From NCBI RefSeq assembly GCF_001742425.1, contig NZ_MJEH01000055.1, positions 62,001 through 126,000 on the forward strand: 64,000 bases of DNA. Reading direction: 5' to 3'. Positions 28,794-37,576 of this stretch are shown here, piece by piece. The DNA comes from Bacillus solimangrovi. GTDB taxonomy: Bacteria > Bacillota > Bacilli > Bacillales > Bacillaceae_N. The notes beneath the pieces were generated by a model. The model was not told where the DNA came from and did no database searches. It saw nothing but the letters and a program-made list of their open reading frames with translations. The translations under genes and the position numbers were made by a program. How positions within the stretch are numbered: position 1 is the first letter of the stretch; every line of letters begins with the position of its first letter.

Positions 28794-28985
28794 TTACTCT
28801 TTTTCCTTAAGAGCGTCTTCATGTCCGAGTTCATAAGCATCGCTCATAACTTTCATTAACACTTCAAGCATCGGTTGAATATTGTCCATACTAACTTCGA
28901 CACCACTTTGTTCAAGCATGCCTTTTGCTTCAGGTAAGTAATTCATTGCGATCTGCATAAATTTCATATTTCGTTCTTGATTCAA
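28794..28985 (-). CDS. comZ: Competence protein ComZ
   Basis: 63 residues. The core FMQIAMNYLPEAKGMLEQ and AYELGHEDAL closely matches ComZ, which lowers expression of comG in B. subtilis. I chose TTG 28985 (GGGGTG six bases upstream) because it gives the same length and alignment as B. subtilis ComZ; a GTG three codons earlier would sit inside the ribosome binding site. It follows med by about 75 bases in the same direction, the conserved med-comZ operon. Confidence 0.9.
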   Translation of the reverse strand: MNQERNMKFMQIAMNYLPEAKGMLEQSGVEVSMDNIQPMLEVLMKVMSDAYELGHEDALKEKE

Positions 28986-29059
28986 TTCGTTCACCCCATC
29001 TATAATGTTTAGATTCTTAAAATACTACTATTCCAATTATAAAATCAAGATGTTAATCC

Positions 29060-30025
29060 TCATTCATTAGGTAATTGCTGCATTAATTTATAATGTTCTA
29101 TCATGTCTTTTAACTTTAATTGATAGTCCTCTGGCACTTCAGGGCTAAACTGTCCCATAGAAATAGCACCATCTTGGAAATCCACAAGTATTACGCCTGA
29201 TTCAAGCTTTTCAGTCATATATTTCTCGGCAACATCCTTATACACATAACTGACATGCTGAATTGTACTCGTTAATACAGTTGCTTCCCCTAGATCAGAT
29301 TGCTCAGAAATAAATCCAATCGCATATAAACCTTGATCCTTTACTTTATTAATAATAGGTATATTAAACATATCCCCTGCTGGATAAAATACGTCAGCAC
29401 GTTCCTTTATTAATTCATCTAAATAATAAATAGCTTCATCTGTACCTGCCCAATCATATGTATAATCTATAGATACTTTTATATCAGGTTTCTCATACTT
29501 AGCCCCAGCTACAAAACCTTGGATTTCTGGCTGCCACTCAAATGCAGCAATTACTCCAATATGATTTGTTTTCGACATCTTTGCAGCCACCATGCCCCCA
29601 AAGAAACCCATCGCATGTGAATTAAACTTAATGCTTACCACATTATCAGCTGTCTCATCACCATTAAAGTAGACAAATTGTATATCTGGGTACTTATCCT
29701 GAAAGGCAATAAAAATTGGACCGTACTCAATTCCATGACCAAAAACGAGCGATACACCCTTCTCCTGAAATTCTTTAATAGCTTTTTCTGCCATTGCTAT
29801 CGTTTTGATATTCTCTTTATAATATACATCAACACCTAAATCAGATTGTATTTTCAACAATCCTTTATAACCTTTATCTCCCCATACAGGTTCGTTAATG
29901 GTTTCAGGAACGAGCATTCCCACTTTAACACTATTAGAATTTATAGATTCAGATGAGCAACCTACTAGAAGAAGCATAAAACTTATCCCAGTAATTATAC
30001 TCAGCAATATCGTTTTCATCGCCAC
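29060..30025 (-). CDS. med: Med lipoprotein (BMP/PnrA-like, positive competence regulator)
   Basis: About 321 residues. The lipobox LVGC follows a 15-residue hydrophobic stretch. The body is a periplasmic-binding BMP fold: VWGDKGYKGLLKIQ, GHGIEYGPIF, AMGFFGGMVAAKMSKTNHIGVIA and YAIGFISEQSDLG, close to B. subtilis Med, which promotes comK expression. GTG 30025 is preferred (GAGGGGG 8 bases upstream); the frame extends to 30070 and an inner ATG is at 30019. By family it may bind a nucleoside, but this is unproven. Confidence 0.9.
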   Translation of the reverse strand: MAMKTILLSIITGISFMLLLVGCSSESINSNSVKVGMLVPETINEPVWGDKGYKGLLKIQSDLGVDVYYKENIKTIAMAEKAIKEFQEKGVSLVFGHGIEYGPIFIAFQDKYPDIQFVYFNGDETADNVVSIKFNSHAMGFFGGMVAAKMSKTNHIGVIAAFEWQPEIQGFVAGAKYEKPDIKVSIDYTYDWAGTDEAIYYLDELIKERADVFYPAGDMFNIPIINKVKDQGLYAIGFISEQSDLGEATVLTSTIQHVSYVYKDVAEKYMTEKLESGVILVDFQDGAISMGQFSPEVPEDYQLKLKDMIEHYKLMQQLPNE

Positions 30026-30318
30026 ATATCGTTCCCCCTCATGTCTATTGCTTCTTGCATCGACAAACACTCACCTTATTAATCTTATCTGCAAACAAGG
30101 TATTTAGCACGAATTGGCAGTAAATAGACTCATAACCTTTAAATGATATTTTACCTTGATTATATTTCGATTAAAAGTAAGAAAAAGGAATACATATTAT
30201 AATACTATCGTTTCTACTTGAAAATATATGCGACTTTTCGTAAATGATGAATATATGTACTTTATTAAATACTAGTTTTCAACTCTCATATAATCGTATA
30301 AATCACAAATCATTTGAT
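30026..30318. other. Gene-free interval upstream of med
   Basis: About 290 AT-rich bases between the yjaU terminator and med. It should hold the med promoter. No gene or repeat copy was recognised. Confidence 0.35.
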
Positions 30319-30350
30319 AAAAAAACTCCCTTCTAAAAAATAGATGGGAG
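30319..30350 (-). terminator. Terminator of yjaU
   Basis: CTCCC-T-TCTA pairs with TAGA-T-GGGAG across one T-T mismatch; seven Ts follow on the minus strand. Confidence 0.75.
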
Positions 30351-30351
30351 C

Positions 30352-31089
30352 CTATAATTCATGTTCATTACTCTCAAAAAATCGAATTAGAGCATCACTA
30401 ACTGCAAAGCGTTTCTCAAACATGTGTAATGATAACATGATAGGATGACCTAATGCCTTTCGATGTGCTTCGTAAACACGACTATGTTGACGAACAGGAT
30501 AATTAGTACGATTCGTAGCATGCCATATCTTTAATGGAACTGTATTCTGATACGTCTTTAAATCAAACAAATCAATTACACTTGAAAAATCTTCACCTTC
30601 TGTAAGAGCATAACCTTCTTTTATTTCAGTAATGATTCGCTTATAGAACACACGGTTTTCTTTTTCATTTTGCAAATAATTTTTCAGGTCAATTAAAGGA
30701 CTTAAGAAAGCAGCGCTTCTTATCGTTTCAGGCGTTCTTTCCATTAACTTCATTGCTGGTAGTGCACCCATTCCTTCTGCTAACAAATGAATCCTCGAAT
30801 TTAAAATAACCGTTCTCATCATATACGCGTTTAAGCGACGCAAATATTCAAACGTTTTATCACTACCCCAGTGCCTACCATATAAATTTGAATAAAATAC
30901 AGTATAACCTTGCTCACAAAGTAATTCGATTAAACGAAAACGCTCTAAATTTTGTATCCATAAACTCGTTTCCTCGTCCACATAATGATTAACATCTCCG
31001 ATAATAAGAATGGCAAATCCATTAGGTTTTTCTGGGAAATGGACTACATTCCACTGATCACCAAAAGAAAAAAATTTTGTCGCTTCCAT
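30352..31089 (-). CDS. yjaU: YjaU-like alpha/beta-hydrolase-fold protein, probably without catalytic Ser
   Basis: 245 residues. Beta-strand and helix pattern of an alpha/beta hydrolase, with the elbow segment IHLLAEGMGALPAMKLM where active enzymes have GxSxG. Here the nucleophile position is Gly. The late PLKIWHATNRTNYPVRQHS segment corresponds to the acid region. ATG 31089 is preferred (GAGGGG 8 bases before). The location, between yjzD and med, matches B. subtilis yjaU. A binding or structural role is possible; function unknown. Confidence 0.75.
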   Translation of the reverse strand: MEATKFFSFGDQWNVVHFPEKPNGFAILIIGDVNHYVDEETSLWIQNLERFRLIELLCEQGYTVFYSNLYGRHWGSDKTFEYLRRLNAYMMRTVILNSRIHLLAEGMGALPAMKLMERTPETIRSAAFLSPLIDLKNYLQNEKENRVFYKRIITEIKEGYALTEGEDFSSVIDLFDLKTYQNTVPLKIWHATNRTNYPVRQHSRVYEAHRKALGHPIMLSLHMFEKRFAVSDALIRFFESNEHEL

Positions 31090-31238
31090 TATAATTTCCC
31101 CTCTGTCTTTCAACAACGCTCATATAATCCCTACTCCTGTATTCATGTTAACTACAGTTATGCGTTGCTGAACTTATATACAATAACTTTCTATTAATAT
31201 ATGTTCGTTACACGAAAGAGCAAGGGGGTATGCCTAAT

Positions 31239-31373
31239 TTATCCATCACTAAGCTGTGAAATTGGCGATTCTAATTCTTTAAGTAACGTTTCAATCGTTT
31301 GCTGGCCGAAATCTGTCAGATTTGCCTCATCTTGTTCAAGTAACGCCTTCAATTCTTCCCATTTTTCATTCAT
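31239..31373 (-). CDS. Small acidic protein (44 aa), unknown function
   Basis: ATG 31373 has an excellent AAAGGGGG site 7 bases upstream and the frame ends at TAA 31239. The product (MNEKWEELKALLEQDEANLT...) is acidic, soluble and predicted to be a helical hairpin. It is a good candidate for a real gene too short for usual annotation. Similar small genes sit near yjaU/yjaV in Bacilli, but I cannot assign a family. Confidence 0.6.
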   Translation of the reverse strand: MNEKWEELKALLEQDEANLTDFGQQTIETLLKELESPISQLSDG

Positions 31374-31606
31374 GCTGTATCCCCCTTTCACAAAATTACT
31401 ATTAATTAATATTGTTACTAAAATTTATGAATTCCATACAAAACAAATGTTAAATCATTCATCTATTAACTGTTACAGTTGAAAATACGTTACTTAAATA
31501 GTATGCTTTAATTAAGTAAGCGTTTACATTATAATATTCTTCTATATCTACTTTCTTCCTTGTTAAATTATTTGAATTTTTATTTCTAATTTAAAAACGC
31601 TTGTGG

Positions 31607-31649
31607 TATGATAATCTTAAAAAGTGGTATTAATTGAGGTGAAGAGACG
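31607..31649 (+). promoter_or_regulatory. Likely extended -10 promoter and RBS of yjzD
   Basis: TGG-TATGAT (31604-31612) is an extended -10 element. A GAGGTG ribosome binding site follows, 8 bases before the ATG at 31650. Confidence 0.45.
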
Positions 31650-31823
31650 ATGCGTTATTTTTGGACTTTCTTTTGGGCATTTTTATTAAGCCAAATGATT
31701 ACATATGTTGTATCAAACATGCAAGGAGCAAGCTATAGCTTTACAACAGGACTTATTTTCTCTGTTATTTTAACGCTTACTGTAGCTATACTTGGTGATG
31801 GCTTGTTAACTGATGAAGCTTAA
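31650..31823 (+). CDS. yjzD: YjzD-like small membrane protein (DUF2929)
   Basis: 57 residues, starting MRYFWTFFWAFLLSQMITYVV, with two hydrophobic helices. The N-terminus and position between the arg region and yjaU match YjzD of B. subtilis, whose product has been linked to activity of the acyl carrier/FabF region only by location. Function not established. It ends at a clear terminator. Confidence 0.8.
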   Translation: MRYFWTFFWAFLLSQMITYVVSNMQGASYSFTTGLIFSVILTLTVAILGDGLLTDEA

Positions 31824-31901
31824 TAAAGTAAGGTAGCACTTCGTTTAATTCGGTTATATTAAACGATATATTTTTAATATTATACTACCTTAACTTAAAA
31901 C

Positions 31902-31933
31902 AACCCTTCAATTTCATTTAATTGAGGGGTTTT
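31902..31933 (+). terminator. Terminator of yjzD
   Basis: AACCCTTCAATT pairs with AATTGAGGGGTT on a 6-base loop, followed by Ts, about 80 bases after the stop. Confidence 0.8.
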
Positions 31934-31964
31934 ACTATCTTCCAACATTGAAAGGAGAATGATT

Positions 31965-32264
31965 GTGTCAAACACATCCAAAGAATTACACCTACCATTA
32001 CAACCTTTTATGATGAAGCTTGGGTTTAGTATCGCAGCTTCATACGGATTATGGTTCATTGCAGCACTAACTAGTGGTGAAGACATCGGAAAACAAATCG
32101 GAGGATTATTATTTGGCGGAGTGCTCACGATTTTATTTTTTCTTTTCACTAAACTAGGTATATCCACAAAAGGTAAAAAAATCGTAATTGCTACGCTTAT
32201 CGTAATTGCAGTTACGTCATATGTTTTCGCCTTCGTCATAGGTAGCTCAAATGGTGGACATTAA
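31965..32264 (+). CDS. Three-helix membrane protein (99 aa), unknown function
   Basis: GTG 31965 is chosen because AAAGGAG lies 7 bases upstream; the ATG at 31959 would be too close to it. Three hydrophobic segments: SIAASYGLWFIAAL, GGLLFGGVLTILFFLF and VIATLIVIAVTSYVFAF, with a short N-terminal cytoplasmic or external tail. I do not recognise the family. Its own terminator follows. Confidence 0.65.
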   Translation: MSNTSKELHLPLQPFMMKLGFSIAASYGLWFIAALTSGEDIGKQIGGLLFGGVLTILFFLFTKLGISTKGKKIVIATLIVIAVTSYVFAFVIGSSNGGH

Positions 32265-32276
32265 CTATGAACATTC

Positions 32277-32303
32277 AAACACCCTGGAATAGGGTGTTTT
32301 TTC
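32277..32303 (+). terminator. Terminator after the 99-aa membrane protein gene
   Basis: AAACACCCT / AGGGTGTTT stem on a 5-base loop, followed by a T tract. Confidence 0.85.
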
Positions 32304-32387
32304 TTTTCCAAAATCCTCTAAAATAATCACTTCATAACAAAGCTAAAGTTGAATATACTGTCATATAGCCTGTCTGGAGGAGAGTAC

Positions 32388-33332
32388 ATGAAAAAATTAT
32401 TAATATTTACTGACATTGGTGTTGATGATAGTTTTGCACTCATGTATGCATTATTACATCCTGAACTTGACGTTGTTGGCATCGTTACTGAATATGGGAA
32501 TATTTCACAGCAACAAGCTATGCAGAACGCCGCTTACCTGTTAAAAGTCGCTAACCGTAATGATATTCCAATCATAGGAGGTGCCCAGCACCCCCTTAGT
32601 GGTGAACATCCTAAAAGTTATCCTAACATACATGGAGTGCACGGATTAGGTGACCTCGTCCCCCCTAAAACCTTCGATAAAGATCTAAACAATTTCAATC
32701 TAATCTTTGAATTAATTGAATCGTACCCTAATGAATTAATTATCGTAAATTTTAGCAGATTAACTTCTTTAGCTATGGGTTTTATTTTATCCTACAGTAC
32801 GATGAAGCTTGTCAAACGTTATTACATTATGGGGGGAGCATTCTTAATTCCTGGAAATGTTACTGCGTTAGCGGAAGTGAATTTCTATAGTGACCCTATT
32901 GCAGCCGATATTGTTATGTCAATGGCACATGATATCTATTTATATCCTTTGAATGTCACTCATTATGCTCTAATTAACGAACTTAATATCAAGTATCTCT
33001 ATGAACAAAATGCAAATTGTTTCGCTTCAATAATCCCTTCAATTTATTCCTTCTACTTTAATGCATATAAGAAAGATTACCCAATGATACAAGGCGCTCC
33101 TATGCATGATCTCGTATCTATAAGTGGCGTTACAAATCTCTCTATTTGCCAATATGTTCAAAAACCTGTCACGATACAACAAGATGGTGAAGCTAAAGGT
33201 GTTAGCATCGCTGACTTTCGTCCTTGGATAGAGCCAGATTCAGACGCTAATACAAAAATTGCAGTCACTTTAGATTATGAACTTTTCCAGCGAAATTTTT
33301 TAAATTCAATGCTCACACCTTTAAATAATTGA
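32388..33332 (+). CDS. Nucleoside hydrolase-family protein with altered calcium site
   Basis: 314 residues. The start is set by GGAGGAG five bases before ATG 32388. The fold is that of inosine-uridine preferring nucleoside hydrolases: TDIGVDDSFALMYALLHPELDVVGIVTEYGN, MGGAFLIPGNVTALAEVNFYSDPIAA and MHDLVSI are all in order (quoted in part). The usual DTDxGxDDA reads FTDIGVDDS, so the first Asp, a calcium ligand and proposed base, is Phe. Members with this change are common in Bacillaceae as I recall, and their activity is unclear. It precedes a FrsA-like hydrolase on the same strand. Confidence 0.8.
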   Translation: MKKLLIFTDIGVDDSFALMYALLHPELDVVGIVTEYGNISQQQAMQNAAYLLKVANRNDIPIIGGAQHPLSGEHPKSYPNIHGVHGLGDLVPPKTFDKDLNNFNLIFELIESYPNELIIVNFSRLTSLAMGFILSYSTMKLVKRYYIMGGAFLIPGNVTALAEVNFYSDPIAADIVMSMAHDIYLYPLNVTHYALINELNIKYLYEQNANCFASIIPSIYSFYFNAYKKDYPMIQGAPMHDLVSISGVTNLSICQYVQKPVTIQQDGEAKGVSIADFRPWIEPDSDANTKIAVTLDYELFQRNFLNSMLTPLNN

Positions 33333-33465
33333 ACATGTTAAAATATTTAAGATGTTCTAAAATTATACATTTATTAACTAATCGGTTCATTGAGAAAAAT
33401 CATGTTTCATCTCATTAAATTGTACTATATGGATAAGTTCATATTTTTTAAAAAGGAGATATACG

Positions 33466-34620
33466 ATGATTACATTCGATTATCCGGTCGGTTATCATGA
33501 CTTTCATAAAACTAAAATTATCAATTATCAAATGAACCGATGGTATTCAATGGGCTATACTAGAAAGGAAGATATGATTGACGCTTCTAATAAGATTCGT
33601 AAGCTAGAAGACTGGAAAGAGGAAATGGTTAAACAGGCTAATAAAGCACTTTCTGAAAATCGTCTCATGAATGCAACATTTTATTATCGAGCAGCTGAAT
33701 TTTTCACCCACCCAAATGACCCTGACAAAATTACACTTTACGATACTTTTATTAATATGTTTTATAATGACCTTTTTGCAGATGAACCTATTGAAAGGTT
33801 TGAAATACCTTATGATGACGGATATTTACCTGCAATGAGATTGTCTGCAAATGATGCAATAAAAAAAGGGACGATTGTCATACATGGTGGATTTGATTCA
33901 TTTATGGAAGAGTTGTATTCAATGGCAACTTACTTTTCCCATTTAAATTATGAAGTTATCTTATTTGAAGGTCCTGGCCAAGGAAAAGCTTTAAAGAAAT
34001 ACAGCTTTCCTTTAAATTACAAATGGGAAGAACCTACAAAGGCCATACTAGATTATTTCGATCTAGATAATGTCTCTTTGCTAGGGGTTTCTATGGGCGG
34101 ATGGTTATGTTTCAGAGCGGCTGCATTTGAACCTAGAATCAATAGAGTCATTGCTCACAGCATTGCTTACGACTATATGAAGATCCCTCCACCAATTGTA
34201 GAGAAATTCGCCTTATGGTTATTCAAATATCCAAAGCTTATGGATTGGATGGCTGACTTAAAAATGAAGGTGATGCCACAAGAGAAGTGGGGTACAGATA
34301 ATTTAATGTACATTACAAAAACAGATACTCCACTTGAAGGTGGTATGGCACTATTAGAATTTAATGCAGAGCACTTAAAATCAGAACTTGTTACACAAGA
34401 TGTACTCATATTAACTGGGACAGAAGATCACTTCATTCCACTGAAAATGCATAATCTTCAAGTTCAAGCACTTGAAAATGCCAATTCAATAACTGAACGA
34501 ATTTTCACGCGAAAAGAACACGCACATAACCACTGTCAAGTCGGTAACTTCGGATTAGCTCTTAAAGTTATCGCAGATTGGCTCGAGGAACTAGAATCAA
34601 ACAACTCAAACTTAAAATAA
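33466..34620 (+). CDS. Alpha/beta hydrolase, FrsA/DUF1100-like with N-terminal helical cap
   Basis: 384 residues. AAGGAG lies 7-8 bases before the ATG. The N-terminal 150 residues are helical (FYYRAAEFFTHPNDPDK), followed by an alpha/beta hydrolase core: GPGQGKALKKY, nucleophile elbow LLGVSMGGWLCFRAAAFEP, acid TGTEDHFIPLKMH and a His in KEHAHNHCQVG. The arrangement resembles the FrsA / dipeptidyl-type esterases and the pseudooxynicotine hydrolase family. Substrate unknown. No terminator separates it from the nucleoside hydrolase-like gene 130 bases upstream, so they may be cotranscribed. Confidence 0.8.
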   Translation: MITFDYPVGYHDFHKTKIINYQMNRWYSMGYTRKEDMIDASNKIRKLEDWKEEMVKQANKALSENRLMNATFYYRAAEFFTHPNDPDKITLYDTFINMFYNDLFADEPIERFEIPYDDGYLPAMRLSANDAIKKGTIVIHGGFDSFMEELYSMATYFSHLNYEVILFEGPGQGKALKKYSFPLNYKWEEPTKAILDYFDLDNVSLLGVSMGGWLCFRAAAFEPRINRVIAHSIAYDYMKIPPPIVEKFALWLFKYPKLMDWMADLKMKVMPQEKWGTDNLMYITKTDTPLEGGMALLEFNAEHLKSELVTQDVLILTGTEDHFIPLKMHNLQVQALENANSITERIFTRKEHAHNHCQVGNFGLALKVIADWLEELESNNSNLK

Positions 34621-34749
34621 TCAAACTTAACTTAATAAAACTGTGACTTCACTCTTATCAATTTAATATTATAATCAACCCTTTTATTGCACGAATACTA
34701 GTTGTTGTCTACAATAGGAGTTATTCTTGTTTGAAAAGAGTGATACTCA

Positions 34750-35661
34750 TTGAATCAATATAAAATCGGAATATCGTATACGGTTATAGCTTACGTCCTT
34801 TGGGGTATACTTCCTTTGTATTGGAAACTCCTCGAGCACGTTCCAGCAAGTGAAATTCTTGCTCACAGAATTGTATGGTCATTCTTGTTTGTATTATCGA
34901 TTATTATTTTCAGAAAAAGATATAAAGCTTTTATCCAATTACTCAGAACTTTAATAAAACACCCAAAGAAAATGGCGGCTATATTGCTTGCAGGTGTATT
35001 AGTGAGTGGAAACTGGTTTATATATATTTGGGCAGTTAATACCAACCATCTCGTTGAAGCTAGCCTCGGTTATTACATTAACCCACTTCTTAGTGTATTA
35101 CTAGGTGTGGTCGTTTTACGTGAGAAGTTATCAATCTCGCAAATGATATCGGTTCTTCTTGCAGCAATTGGTGTTATGATTTTAACAATCCAATACGGAC
35201 AAGTTCCATGGATTGCAATATCTTTGGCATTAAGCTTTGCATTGTATGGATTAGCAAAAAAATTAGTTCAGCTCGACTCTATGTTTGGTCTCGCGATTGA
35301 AACATCGATTGTTACTCCAATCGCACTCATCTTTTTAGGGAGTAAACAAATTCAAGGGACAGAGCTTTTCTTCTCTAACTCTGTTACTACTGTACTCTTA
35401 CTAATTGGTTGCGGGATTGCAACAGCAATTCCTTTACTATGCTTCGCTGAAGGAGTAAAACGAATTCCCCTATCAATGAATGGTTTCTTTCAATATATCG
35501 CACCTACAATAAGCCTCTTAATAGGCGTTTTCTTGTTTCAAGAAGAGTTTACAAAAGTACACCTAGCAAGCTTTATGTGTATATGGTTTGGTCTTATTAT
35601 TTATACAGTTTCCAATTTGAACATTGGTAAACAAAAAGATAAGAAAACTCTAACTGCATAA
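34750..35661 (+). CDS. rarD: RarD-like EamA-family permease
   Basis: 303 residues, ten predicted transmembrane helices, two EamA repeats. The N-terminus YVLWGILPLYWKLLEHVPASEILAHRIVWSF (quoted in part) and NGFFQYIAPTISLLIGVF are signatures of the RarD subfamily, annotated as chloramphenicol-sensitive protein; the true substrate is not known. The start is TTG with only a moderate site (AGAGTG). The gene converges on yjzC. Confidence 0.9.
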   Translation: MNQYKIGISYTVIAYVLWGILPLYWKLLEHVPASEILAHRIVWSFLFVLSIIIFRKRYKAFIQLLRTLIKHPKKMAAILLAGVLVSGNWFIYIWAVNTNHLVEASLGYYINPLLSVLLGVVVLREKLSISQMISVLLAAIGVMILTIQYGQVPWIAISLALSFALYGLAKKLVQLDSMFGLAIETSIVTPIALIFLGSKQIQGTELFFSNSVTTVLLLIGCGIATAIPLLCFAEGVKRIPLSMNGFFQYIAPTISLLIGVFLFQEEFTKVHLASFMCIWFGLIIYTVSNLNIGKQKDKKTLTA

Positions 35662-35712
35662 AATACAATTCAGTCTAAAAGTTCAGTTCTTCCTTCTCAA
35701 ATTTTACGTAAT

Positions 35713-35742
35713 GAGCACCTTTCATAATGATGAAAGGTGCTC
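35713..35742. terminator. Bidirectional hairpin between rarD and yjzC
   Basis: GAGCACCTTTCAT pairs perfectly with ATGAAAGGTGCTC over a 4-base loop. T tracts are weak on both sides. Confidence 0.7.
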
Positions 35743-35748
35743 TAACTA

Positions 35749-35928
35749 TTATGGTTTACGTTTATACGTCCACTTCCGATTATGGTTGGCCGTTTCTGGA
35801 AAACGATCCCCTGTCTTTAATTCAATTTGTTGCGGCGATTTCACCATACTTCCTGTTTCACCGATCTCAACGTACATCCCATTATTCGGTGCTTTATCAC
35901 CTGGATTAAATTGTCTTCTCTGACCCAT
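35749..35928 (-). CDS. yjzC: YjzC family small protein
   Basis: 59 residues, MGQRRQFNPGDKAPNNG..., closely matching YjzC of Bacillus, a conserved small basic protein with no known function. ATG 35928 is fixed by GGAGG 8 bases upstream; an upstream ATG at 35955 is not needed. The fragments YVEIGETGS and TGDRFPETANHNRKW are typical. Confidence 0.9.
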   Translation of the reverse strand: MGQRRQFNPGDKAPNNGMYVEIGETGSMVKSPQQIELKTGDRFPETANHNRKWTYKRKP

Positions 35929-36366
35929 TTTGTTAACCTCCTTTTTACTTAACATGCCCTTGCCAACTGAATTTAATGAGTGAAATTCATATAACTTGTC
36001 CGTTTCGAATACAATTGATTGTGACCTTTGAAACAGATCAGGTTATTGCTAGTACATCATATATTTAAGCCATTTCATGTAATAATAATGATTGGTATTG
36101 TCTTTATCACGCGTCAACTAAATCTAAGACCTCCACTAATCAAAGTTTCACATTATCCTCTAAAATACTCTTTACAGTCGAACCAATCTAATGTTTAATG
36201 AAACAGATATGAATATTTTTCATTTTATATAGTAGGAATCGTATGTTAATTAATTATAAAACAGCATCACTGAAGGTTATTGCTATCATTTAGAGGACGT
36301 ACTAATAAAGCAAGATTTTTACAGAGTAAGAAACGGTACATGTTTTTAATGAGATGGAGGATGAAC
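35929..36366. other. Gene-free interval between yjzC and uppP
   Basis: About 440 bases. It must hold the divergent promoters of yjzC and uppP. Two TGAAAC sequences (36028 and 36198) recall ECF sigma -35 boxes, but neither has a fitting -10 at the right distance. Nothing else was recognised. Confidence 0.35.
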
Positions 36367-37188
36367 ATGGATTTAGAAAAAGGATTTGAATTACTAAAGT
36401 TTTTATTATTAGGTATTTTCCAAGGATTCACAGAACCGATACCTATTTCATCAAGTGGACATTTAGGACTTGCTCAATACTATTTCGATATTGACCTACC
36501 TGGATTTTCTTTTGAATTATTTGTAAACTTCGCATCATTAATTGCTGTGTTAATCATTTACCGTAGTGATTTGATTCGTCTTACTGTTAATGGGCTTTCG
36601 TACATAACGAAACGAGATGAGAAATCAAAAGCTGATTTCCTATTCATCATCTATCTCATAATCGGTACAATTCCAGCAGGAGTAATTGGTGTTTTATACG
36701 GAGATTGGATCGAATCGATGTTCGATGATGGCGTTAAAATGATTGGTGCTATGTTACTTGTAACAGCAATTGCACTTTTTCTTATTCGAAACTTGCGCGG
36801 TCATAAGGGCGATCGTCAATTATCTATTAAAGATGCATTAATCGTTGGATTAGCACAAGCAATCGCTCTTATTCCAGGCATCAGTCGCTCAGGCGCAACG
36901 ATTGTTGGAGCAATGGCGATTGGTATGAAACAAGAAACTGCATTACGCTTTTCATTTTTACTATACATTCCTGTAAGCGTTGGTGGTGTATTACTAGGTA
37001 TTAGTGATCTTTTAGAAACACCTAATTTAAATGAATTGTTTATTCCTTATACAGTTGCATTCATCGGCTCACTTGTCGCTTCATATTTTTCTTTAAAGTG
37101 GTTTATGAATGTTATGGCTAAAGGCAATCTAATCATCTTCTCTATTTACTGTTTTGTCGTTGGGGGACTCGTTGTATTATTCTCATAA
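36367..37188 (+). CDS. uppP: Undecaprenyl-diphosphate phosphatase (BacA/UppP)
   Basis: 273 residues, eight transmembrane helices; it recycles undecaprenyl pyrophosphate to the phosphate carrier for cell wall synthesis and gives bacitracin tolerance. The two active-site motifs are intact: [16 protein letters not shown] and [16 protein letters not shown] 36367 is chosen with GGAGG six bases upstream; the frame continues 29 residues further up without a site. A terminator built from the CATCAGTG dyad follows. Confidence 0.95.
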   Translation: MDLEKGFELLKFLLLGIFQGFTEPIPISSSGHLGLAQYYFDIDLPGFSFELFVNFASLIAVLIIYRSDLIRLTVNGLSYITKRDEKSKADFLFIIYLIIGTIPAGVIGVLYGDWIESMFDDGVKMIGAMLLVTAIALFLIRNLRGHKGDRQLSIKDALIVGLAQAIALIPGISRSGATIVGAMAIGMKQETALRFSFLLYIPVSVGGVLLGISDLLETPNLNELFIPYTVAFIGSLVASYFSLKWFMNVMAKGNLIIFSIYCFVVGGLVVLFS

Positions 37189-37190
37189 AC

Positions 37191-37240
37191 AAAACCATCA
37201 GTGTGCTGTTCTTTCATCAGCCACTGATGGTTTTATTTTT
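37191..37240 (+). terminator. Terminator of uppP built on a CATCAGTG dyad
   Basis: AAAACCATCAGTG pairs perfectly with CACTGATGGTTTT (13 bp); the loop adds GCTG/CAGC. A T-rich tail follows. The arms match the hairpin of the dispersed repeat seen near yitV. Confidence 0.85.
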
Positions 37241-37253
37241 CACGTCATATTCT

Positions 37254-37412
37254 TTATAGCTTGTTTCTCTCTTCGATCTCTTCTTCAGATGGCAATGGGT
37301 CAACTTTACTAGCTTCTGGCATCACTGCATACCCCTTACTGAGCGACCAATAATACAACGCAAATACAAACACAATAATCACCGCTGATATGACTGAAAC
37401 CATTATGATCAT
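37254..37412 (-). CDS. Small single-helix membrane protein (52 aa), unknown function
   Basis: ATG 37412 has a strong GGGGGAG site six bases upstream. One N-terminal transmembrane helix (IIMVSVISAVIIVFVFALYY) is followed by an acidic tail (PSEEEIEERNKL). Not recognised. Similar small membrane proteins with acidic tails are common in Bacillaceae. It lies between uppP and argF. Confidence 0.65.
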   Translation of the reverse strand: MIIMVSVISAVIIVFVFALYYWSLSKGYAVMPEASKVDPLPSEEEIEERNKL

Positions 37413-37576
37413 GCTGTTCTCCCCCTCGAAAACGTACTTATTTAAATTAAAGTTTTTCCATTAAGATAAGTCAATAGAAATGACATAGTTGTTAAAAAAG
37501 GTTCACAAATCATAATGATCACTTTACATAAACAGGTCCAATCTTATATATAATTAAAATTAAAACTTAAATACTA

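Noticed and set aside
31201-31482. A 93-residue plus-strand frame.
   Set aside because: It is the shadow of the better supported 44-residue minus-strand gene at 31239-31373.
36028-36056. TGAAAC resembling an ECF sigma -35 before uppP.
   Set aside because: At the required spacing the sequence is AGTA rather than CGTC or CGTA, so the promoter call is not supported.
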